Source of the DNA: Rotaria sordida
Taxonomy: Eukaryota > Rotifera > Eurotatoria > Philodinida > Philodinidae
Assembly (NCBI GenBank): GCA_905250125.1
Contig: CAJNOL010000032.1
Location: forward strand, 1-64,000
Direction: 5' to 3'
DNA: 64,000 nt
The number at the start of each line of letters is the position of its first letter. The stretch's first letter is position 1. The notes under the pieces are model-generated. The model saw only the letters and a program-made list of their open reading frames with translations, was not told the DNA's origin and ran no database searches. A program made the position numbers and the translations under genes. Of this stretch, positions 57,337 to 64,000 are shown in pieces.

Positions 57337-58642
57337 ATGTGGAATATAACAATACAAAAAATTTTATCAAAATCTATAGGCTATTTTGGTGTATTTATCT
57401 TTTTTTCATTTACTACTTATGTTGTCTTTATTTGTTATTCAATAATTGCACCAGCAATATTTGAACATAGACAATATGGAAAATTTTTATTTCATTTTAT
57501 TTTTGGTAATTGGCTTATTATTAATATTTATTTTAATTATATTATGGCATGGCTTACATCACCTGGTCTTGCTAAAGATTATCAAGATTTGACAGTACAG
57601 TATCGGAATATATTCAAATATATTTGGGCATATAAACAAAATTACAAAAAGAGAGAAGAGAAAAAGTATATTAAATTATATATGAATAGTTCAACCTGTA
57701 TGTAAGAAATGTTCATGTAATAAACCACCTCGAACTCATCATTGTAGTTGGTGTAATTTGTGTGTATTACGATTTGATCATCATTGTCCATGTAAGATAT
57801 TATGAATTTAAGAAAAAAAAATCTATATTTAATATTAAACTTTAATGAAATTAATATAGGGTTAAATAATTGTGTTGGCTTTTATAATCATCGTTACTTT
57901 TTTCAATTTTGTTGTTTTATGGCAATTGGATGTTTATATGCTGGTTTTTTTTGCTATCGTGAATATCAAATCAGTCGATTTGATGAACAAATGTAAGTAC
58001 TAAAAACAAAAAAAAATTTTTATTCATTATAGTTAATTGTTGATTAATAGATTTCGGCAAATTGATTCATTTTATATGCCTGGAGATATTTTTGATACTA
58101 TGGGTGTAGAAGGTTTCATAGCGAATTATATATTTATTATGGCATTAGTAGCTGGTTTTCTTTTAATTTGTATTTGTTGTTTGCATGGAGGTATGATTAG
58201 TCGAGATGAAACATCAGTCGAACATTTAGTGGCTAAATATTCTATTCATCAATATTATAAACAGAATTCTATTTTTCATAAAATATTCAATCCTAAAATA
58301 ATCGAAAATTGGAAACGATTTTTAGGAGTTCATAGTTTTAGTGAATTTATTCGACGAATTCTTTTACCAAGTACACATAAACCAAAAGGTAATGGTATAA
58401 CGATAGATGATTATAAAGTCAGTACAAATTTGATCTTACATCGAGAAGATTGTGATCGAAACGAACCACATGTTTCAAATACATCGAAAATTTCTTACGA
58501 TATTTCCAATAGTTGTTTGGTTAGAATATATCGATCTGTGCTGTTATTATGGTATAAACAACGTAAATCACGCTGCTCTACTCCGATTTGTCAGTCACGA
58601 TTACTATTGACACAACAAAGAAATATTTTACAAGATTGTTAA
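57337..58642 (+). CDS. DHHC palmitoyltransferase, ZDHHC16 type
   Basis: S-acyltransferase of ER/Golgi membranes. Exons: 57337 to about 57594, 57690-57791, 57860-57992, 58051-58642; about 361 residues (human ZDHHC16 is 377). It has two N-terminal membrane helices, then the [50 protein letters not shown], with the catalytic DHHC replaced conservatively as FDHHC (Asp-His-His-Cys intact). Next come two more helices and the diagnostic ZDHHC16 tail: [10 protein letters not shown] (human ISRGETSIER), NWKRFLGV and [14 protein letters not shown]. The extra C-terminal ~60 residues are lineage-specific. The first splice junction is one nucleotide out of phase: homology wants ...DLTV joined to QPVCKKC, but the visible GTACAG donor (57595) with the AG acceptor (57688-57689) loses a base. 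Alternatives are a donor at 57566 or an assembly error. Confidence 0.88.
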
Positions 58643-59433
58643 AGATATTAATAAAATGAATGAATTTAGTTTAAAATAACAACTTGAAAGAAAGATAATG
58701 TTTCAACATTGTGTGACAGAGACTTGATCATCATTTGACGGTATTACATTGTTCATGATCCGTGAGAACGTTTATAAGAATTGTTAATAAGACCATAGAA
58801 TAGCACGTAAAAAGTAGATCTAGAGCATCACTTAAACTGATTTAAAACTATCGCATCAATTTTTTCATCCAAACTGAAGGTTGATTATAATTTATCAAAA
58901 AAAAACGACGGTTCGAGCGGTTTGTTCCTTTTTCTAAATCAATTTTCTTTGACTTTTTTCTAGTCAGTTGATACCACAAGTTTCCCTATTGGTAAATTCT
59001 TGTCACTAATGGCTGTTTTTGTGGCGCCATCTTTAATGCATCACCACACTCGAAAACAATACTTGGAACCTTCATTCGTAAGCTCTATTGAGTATTTTCT
59101 TTTTTGATAAGTAACTTTCAGGACATTCTACATACTTATGGGGAATAAAAAAATTCAAATTCTGGGAGAAAAGGTTGGGTATGAATGAGGATAAAGAGAA
59201 TGCCCTCATTAAAAAATTCCTTGGATCGATGTGCCTTTTCCACACATTTTCAACAAGAGTTCTCAAAAAATTGATGGTTTTCTAAAATAATTTAATTTTA
59301 TACAATAAAAAAAAAAGACATTCGATGACCTCTTCCAATCATAGAAAACCACAGATCATTACCTGTCACTGTTTTCGAGATGTGAAGCTCCCAACCATTC
59401 TCTTTTTTTCTCTATCGAATCTATTTATTTTTT
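58643..59433. other. gene-less spacer between convergent ZDHHC16 and the HIT-protein gene
   Basis: Less AT-rich at 58980-59280, with one minus-strand frame of 64 codons and no recognised domain. Nothing else seen. Confidence 0.4.
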
Positions 59434-60210
59434 TCACTTTGTGCTAACGTTTTTAATGCCGCTCCATTGATTGAATTTCCGATCGCCAAAACTTTTTTGG
59501 ATAATATTATTTTCGTCATGCTCGAGCAGATATTGCATTTGTTCAATTTTTCCTTTGTATTTCTTTGCAATCTGTTGATTCCACTGTTGTTGATCAATAT
59601 TGATTTTCATATGAAGATGATAATGATTTCGATATTTTCCATGATTCAAAATCATACTTCTCCAATCGCATCCTTCTTCATTTAATAGGACTTGTGTATC
59701 ATGCCAAAAGTGTGTCATTTCTTCCTCTGACATTTCTGAAAGTCGTTCTATGTGTTTTCGAGGTGTAACAATTAACTTATTTCTCAATTGTGCATCTAGC
59801 CAAATACGTATGGTAGGATTTTGTTGAATCAAGCTGAGCTGTGATAATTTGTTGTTCATATCACAAGAAATGCACACGTCACATTGAACTGGACCGGAAT
59901 GATTATCAACGTCCTTGTACATGAAATCTACGGTGAAACCATTCTGATCTCGATTTCGTAATCGCATATGAAAATCATAGATTTTATGTTTTTGTTCAAT
60001 GAAAAATAATAATCGTTGGAAATAGCTTTGACTTAATTGTTGATCAATTAATCGTTTCAATGGCAATTGACACTGAAAAGAATAGCCAAGTCTGGTCGAA
60101 TATGGAACCAAATCAGCGGAATTCATTGTATCATCATTATTTGTCCATTGTTGGCTTGTGATTGATAGTTTTGATAATTGATCACTCAATTGATCTTTTT
60201 CGACAGCCAT
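59434..60210 (-). CDS. HIT-superfamily (histidine triad) protein
   Basis: A single-exon frame of 258 residues. An N-terminal ~100 residues of unknown fold precede a CDVCISCDM segment and a C-terminal HIT-like domain: IWLDAQLRNKLIVTPRKHIE, then LSEMSEEEMTHFWHD, then NHGKYRNHYHLHMKI. HYHLHM is the H-x-H-x-H triad used for nucleotide alpha-phosphate binding, and the preceding 'V-P-x-H' strand is usual for HIT proteins. Members hydrolyse or transfer nucleotide phosphates; the substrate here cannot be told. No signal peptide or membrane helix, so probably cytosolic or nuclear. The ATG at 60210 is the first in frame, with no splice acceptor before it. Confidence 0.65.
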   Translation of the reverse strand: MAVEKDQLSDQLSKLSITSQQWTNNDDTMNSADLVPYSTRLGYSFQCQLPLKRLIDQQLSQSYFQRLLFFIEQKHKIYDFHMRLRNRDQNGFTVDFMYKDVDNHSGPVQCDVCISCDMNNKLSQLSLIQQNPTIRIWLDAQLRNKLIVTPRKHIERLSEMSEEEMTHFWHDTQVLLNEEGCDWRSMILNHGKYRNHYHLHMKINIDQQQWNQQIAKKYKGKIEQMQYLLEHDENNIIQKSFGDRKFNQWSGIKNVSTK

Positions 60211-60447
60211 AATTCTTTTTCTGAAATCTAAAATTCAAAAATTAATCCTGGCTAAGATCGAGAAGCATTGCTGCGATCATATTTACGCATTACAGAAAGA
60301 ATGAAGGTATGGATCAGTGCTGCTACCTTTTGAAATCCGAAAAGCAGAAAATACTTTGCAAAAAGCAAAAAATAATAGAAGTTTTATCATCGAAAAGCAG
60401 AAAGACAGCAGAAAATATGTTTATCATATGAAAATAACAGGTAACTC
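60211..60447. other. upstream region of the HIT-protein gene
   Basis: Short spacer containing several aaaagcagaaa repeats near 60338-60410; probable promoter side of the gene. Confidence 0.35.
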
Positions 60448-61047
60448 GTAATAAAAGAGGATCTCAGTATTTTGTTAACATCTTAAGCGTTATCTTATCG
60501 CTCATGCTTTGTTTTTTCTTATCAAAAGATTCACCGTCTGCTTCTGCACAAATGGTATATTTCGTTGTAAAAATACTTATCTCCTTCTCTTTCGATATCA
60601 CCACGATTTAAAAACAGCACTACACACAACTTTCAAAATCTCTATTTTTTTCAATTGTTTCGAAAAACATTCAGTCCTTAGATTAGTCTTTTTATCAATG
60701 GTCGTGCCATATTCTTTATCCAGAAATAAAATAAATTGCCTTTGGGTACGTTGATTGAAATGAAATAATTTATCTCTTGAGTGGTGAACAAATTATACCC
60801 AAAGTAACAGGGTTACTTGAGAAACTGAACATTTTGGAAAAAAATTGAGAAAATGAAGACTTTGAAAGTTGTGTGTAATGCTTGTTTTAAAATCATGATG
60901 ATGTTGAAAGAGAGATAAGTGTTTTTTACAGCGAAATATATCAGTTTCTGCAGAATCAGACGGTGAATCTTTCAATAAAAAAACAAAGTGTGAACGATAA
61001 GATAACGCTTAAGATGTTAACAAAATACTGAGACCCTCTTTTATTAC
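60448..61047. mobile_element. foldback element with near-perfect 53 bp ends
   Basis: The outer 53 bp of each end (GTAATAAAAGAGG ... CTTAAGCGTTATCTTATCG) are inverted copies with one mismatch. The arms continue as more diverged inverted repeats (ttcaccgtctg, cacacaactttcaaa, ttcagt) to about 240 bp, leaving a short centre near 60690-60790. The conserved ends suggest selection or recent activity relative to the inner arms. No transposase; open frames in both arms are repeat translations. Confidence 0.88.
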
Positions 61048-62189
61048 AAGCTATCCCTTAGTTTTAAATTTTAGTTTCAGAATACTAATCGCTGGCATTG
61101 TATGGCATCACAAAACGCAACTAATTAACAACTAGACAAAGTCATTGAACATGTTTTCTTTTTAAGGAGTATTCTTCATCAGATTTAAGAGCTTTTGACA
61201 AATCTTTTTTACCTAATAAATATTTATCCATTACAGTATATGATAAGGAGAAATTCAAAATAATTGTTGATTAAATTATTGCATTTAAAATTTTTTTGTT
61301 TCTTATTGTTCATAGGATTATCAATATTAGCTTTTTATTAGCAATGTTCGGAAAACTGTTGATGACGAACGATAAATGTTAGTCGAGACGGATCAAATTT
61401 ATATTCTTTTAAAGATCATTAATATTCGATGACTTTAAATCGTTCTCAGTTGAAAATAACTTTATTCAATTTCTGTTTTCTGGCTTAGCTTCTGATGACA
61501 TAATTATTCATGTTCATTGAGTAAACAAACGAAAGAATATATATGTTGATGTATATGAATTACATGAGTAATTAAAATACGATAGAAAGTCATAGGTAAA
61601 GAATTGATTTAAAGCTAAATACATAGGTTGGTAGTTGTTTGTAGTCAGTAGAAAATAAAATCATCTGTATCAAATAGAAAGAATTAGAATGACACAAAAA
61701 TATCAGTAGTTTTTGACACGATTTTTTTTAATAATTATGGAAACCAAAGTATTTCAGGTGAAAAATGTTGATTGAAATGATAAATAACGCCGTATCAAAA
61801 AAAAGCAGAAATGACAGAAAAAAAACAGAAAAAACTTCACAAAACAGAAGAGATGACAGCTCTGGTATGGGTGTATCTATGGGGTAATGACACACTTACA
61901 CATCTCACAGCTATATTTTTAAGAGCAATCTCAAAAGAGATTATAGAGAATTCAAATTATTGAAAAACAATGAAATCGGTGCTGTATATGACTTATGATG
62001 GCGCATAACAGAGTGAGGGAGTGAGTCGTGTATGTGTGCAATGCCAATGAAGACCTATACACATACCCACAAAATAAATTCTCAATATAGTTTATTGGCC
62101 GATTTTATTATAGCCTGATAAGAAAACCGAAATGTCTCATGAGCGAAAAGTGCCAGCAATAAAAGCACACATGTTGAATATCGAATGAC
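61048..62189. other. gene-less region
   Basis: AT-rich sequence with a purine-rich patch near 61795-61860 (gcagaaatgacagaaa-type repeats). No gene recognised. Confidence 0.4.
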
Positions 62190-63030
62190 TACGTTAATAT
62201 CAGCATACTGATGATTTTACTATCAATGAAGAAACCAAACCAACTGATAGCCCTCCATTACACTGCATACTTTGCTCATAGGTAGGGCTCATAGTATCGA
62301 TAAAAACTCTAAAATGATTCGTGCCATTGTCACTTTGCTCTGGAGAAACAAAAGTAACAAGTTTCTCTAGAAATGGTTTTATAGTGTTTCGAGTAATTTT
62401 TGTTCTTTTCATATCTGATTAAAGAAATATTTTCATGACCTGAAATTTTGTTTACAAATGCATGTAATATATAATTACTCACCGTAGAAATATTAGTCAT
62501 ATCCGAATTGATGTTCTATTAATAGAAAAGAAAAATTTCTCTAATCACTGCTTCCATTATTGCTGATAGTATTTGGCACAAATTTGAATGAGAACAATAA
62601 TGTATCTAGGATTTTTTTTTCCTATTATTATTATGATTAGACTTCGATTAATAACTTTCTTGATTTTCTCATTTTGTTTTCATTCTCTGTACATTTTATT
62701 TTCATTCTTTGGTTCAATAAAAAAAACCAATAGTGAACTATCTCCACATTTAGTTATCATTCGTTTCAACTGTACACAAATTCAATTAGAGAAGAAGTTC
62801 TATATTTTAGCTCATGAAAATATTTCTTTATTCAGATATGACAAAAAATAAAAATTACTCGAAACACCATAAAAGCACTTTTAAAGAAACTTGTTATGCT
62901 TGTTTTTCCGTAGCAAAGCAACAGTAACACAAATCTCTTTAGAATTTTTATCTACACTATGAGTCCTATGTATAAGTAAAATATGAGCTGAAACAGAGAG
63001 TATGAGTTAAATAGATCGCTTTGTCAGATA
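62190..63030. repeat. long inverted repeat whose left arm is open on the minus strand
   Basis: The reverse complement of the left arm (tcatgaaaatatttctttaa, cagatatgaaaag, aaaaattactcgaaacac, gaaacttgtta, tactatgagccctac) matches the right arm from about 62813 (tcatgaaaatatttctttat, cagatatgacaaa, aaaaattactcgaaacac, gaaacttgtta, cactatgagtcctat). Arms are about 200-250 bp. The left arm holds a 70-codon minus-strand frame (62412-62200) reading TRNTIKPFLEKLVTFVSPEQ and onward to a Gly/Ser-rich end, while stops interrupt the right arm. This may be captured coding sequence. Confidence 0.75.
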
Positions 63031-63320
63031 ATAACTTGATTTTTTGTCTCTAAAGAGTATATATATTATTGATCGAGAACTAAAAGGAAAATTACATTAT
63101 TTCTCTTTCAAATAAAACAAGGTTTTCGAATATGATTAGAAATCGACTGAACTTTATTAGTATTATTTTTGGAATATTCTACATACTAATAAAAAACACA
63201 TCAGAATGCAAATATAGGAGACAAAAAGGCCCACATTATACTAAAATACGTGAGAAATACATATGATATTTAAAATGAGAAAAATATCATAGTCACTTTA
63301 AAAAAAATATAATGTTCAAT
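63031..63320. other. short spacer 3' of the SPFH-like gene
   Basis: About 290 bp, AT-rich; nothing recognised. Confidence 0.4.
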
Positions 63321-63956
63321 TTATAATTCATATTTGACTTGTGCTGGTGACTTTAAATTGATATAAATATCATTTTTCGATGTACCAACAACACGAACAG
63401 CCTAAATACATTGTAACCAATTTTCAAGTAGCAAAACAAAAAACAAAACACTTAGTTAAATCTTACCATATATGTTAATAAGGATTCAACATTAAATCGC
63501 ATTTTATTTTTCAATTCTACATAAGTATCTAAAAATGTATCAAATGTCATATAATAATAATAAAAAAAAACAATGAAGTATTTCGTAATATAACCTGTTT
63601 CAGTGGAATATCGTGCTCGAATAGCTTGTGCTTCAGCATCAGCTCTATTAAAAATTAATATGAATATTATTGTTGAACAAGAAAAACTCTTACTGATTTC
63701 GAATAATTGTACTGTCAGTATCAGCACGTTCTTGAATAATTTGAGCTTGTTTTAATGCTTTTTGATATTCTGTACGAGCTTGTGTTAATAATTTTGGTCG
63801 TTCATTTTCAGCAATCTAATATAAACATCATATTCATTAACAAACGAAAAAAAAAAGCAAGAATTCAATATATTAACTAACTTTGATATTTTCTTTTGCT
63901 GCTTCTTTATCTTTGACAGCTGTTTCAAAGTCTGATGGTCGACGAACATCATTGAC
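63321..63956 (-). CDS. SPFH/band-7-like protein, 3' part (5' end beyond window)
   Basis: Five exons in phase: 63956-63882, 63815-63694, 63644-63595, 63528-63467, 63401-63321, ending EYEL-type tail (QVKYEL, stop). The window edge cuts the upstream exons. The visible part is a long Ala/Glu/Lys-rich helix (SDFETAVKDKEAAKENIKIA, ERPKLLTQARTEYQKALKQA, ADTDSTIIRNQADAEAQAIR) followed by TYVELKNKMRFNVESLLTYM and VRVVGTSKNDIYINL. Ala/Glu-rich coiled coils with the ADAEAQAI pattern followed by a short beta tail are typical of SPFH proteins (prohibitin, stomatin, flotillin relatives) that form ring-like membrane scaffolds. The defining band-7 domain would lie upstream and is not seen, so the family call is inference. 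Confidence 0.6.
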
Positions 63957-64000
63957 CTATTTAACGACGATTAATTATAACTAAAATTTCATCTAGCAAA
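63957..64000 (-). other. intron of the SPFH-like gene, truncated by the window edge
   Basis: The acceptor before VNDVRRPS is at 63957-63958; the remaining bases up to the window end are intronic. Confidence 0.6.

Overview
The window is eukaryotic nuclear DNA. It is very AT-rich, its genes are split by GT-AG introns mostly 50-90 bp long, and the recognisable proteins are metazoan (iRhom, the spliceosomal helicase Prp16/DHX38, ZDHHC16, CCDC9). Compact genes, tiny introns, AT bias and poly-Asn/Ser/Gln tracts fit a bdelloid rotifer (Rotaria-like) best. This is inference: a small AT-rich arthropod such as a mite is not excluded.

Layout. 1-6073 is non-coding and holds one large foldback repeat. 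At 6074-7159 (+) is a secreted N-formylglutamate-amidohydrolase-like protein, convergent with the iRhom gene (7369-16166, -). iRhom has three alternative first exons in compatible phase and one 3.55 kb intron. 16167-20894 holds repeats and a possible gene relic. At 20895-22133 (-) is an O-fucosyltransferase-like type II membrane protein, followed by about 4 kb without a clear gene. A CCDC9-like, Asn-rich gene occupies 26095-30032 (-). From 30.98 to 39.4 kb lies a repeat- and relic-rich block: a DNA-level duplicate of the 3' end of DHX38, a foldback element, a 792-bp transposon with target-site duplication, an F-box gene interrupted by three in-frame stops, another foldback, and a mariner-type transposase fragment. 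The intact DHX38/Prp16 gene (18 exons, 1150 aa) fills 39381-46662 (-). A small LDL-receptor-class-A membrane protein lies at 48597-49673 (-). 49.7-57.3 kb is repeat-rich and holds a frameshifted relic of an unidentified protein. ZDHHC16 (57337-58642, +) and a HIT-triad protein (59434-60210, -) follow. After two more foldbacks, the 3' part of an SPFH/band-7-like gene (63321-63956, -) runs off the right edge.

The genes form no operon or obvious pathway; they are ordinary housekeeping, trafficking and RNA-processing genes. What stands out is the non-coding fraction. At least nine long, degenerate inverted repeats lie between genes, some containing coding-like sequence and one sharing a module with a solo copy 15 kb away. 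A separate non-autonomous transposon is studded with GGTACC palindromes. All exon models were built by eye from reading frame, splice signals and similarity to remembered protein families; nothing was searched or computed.
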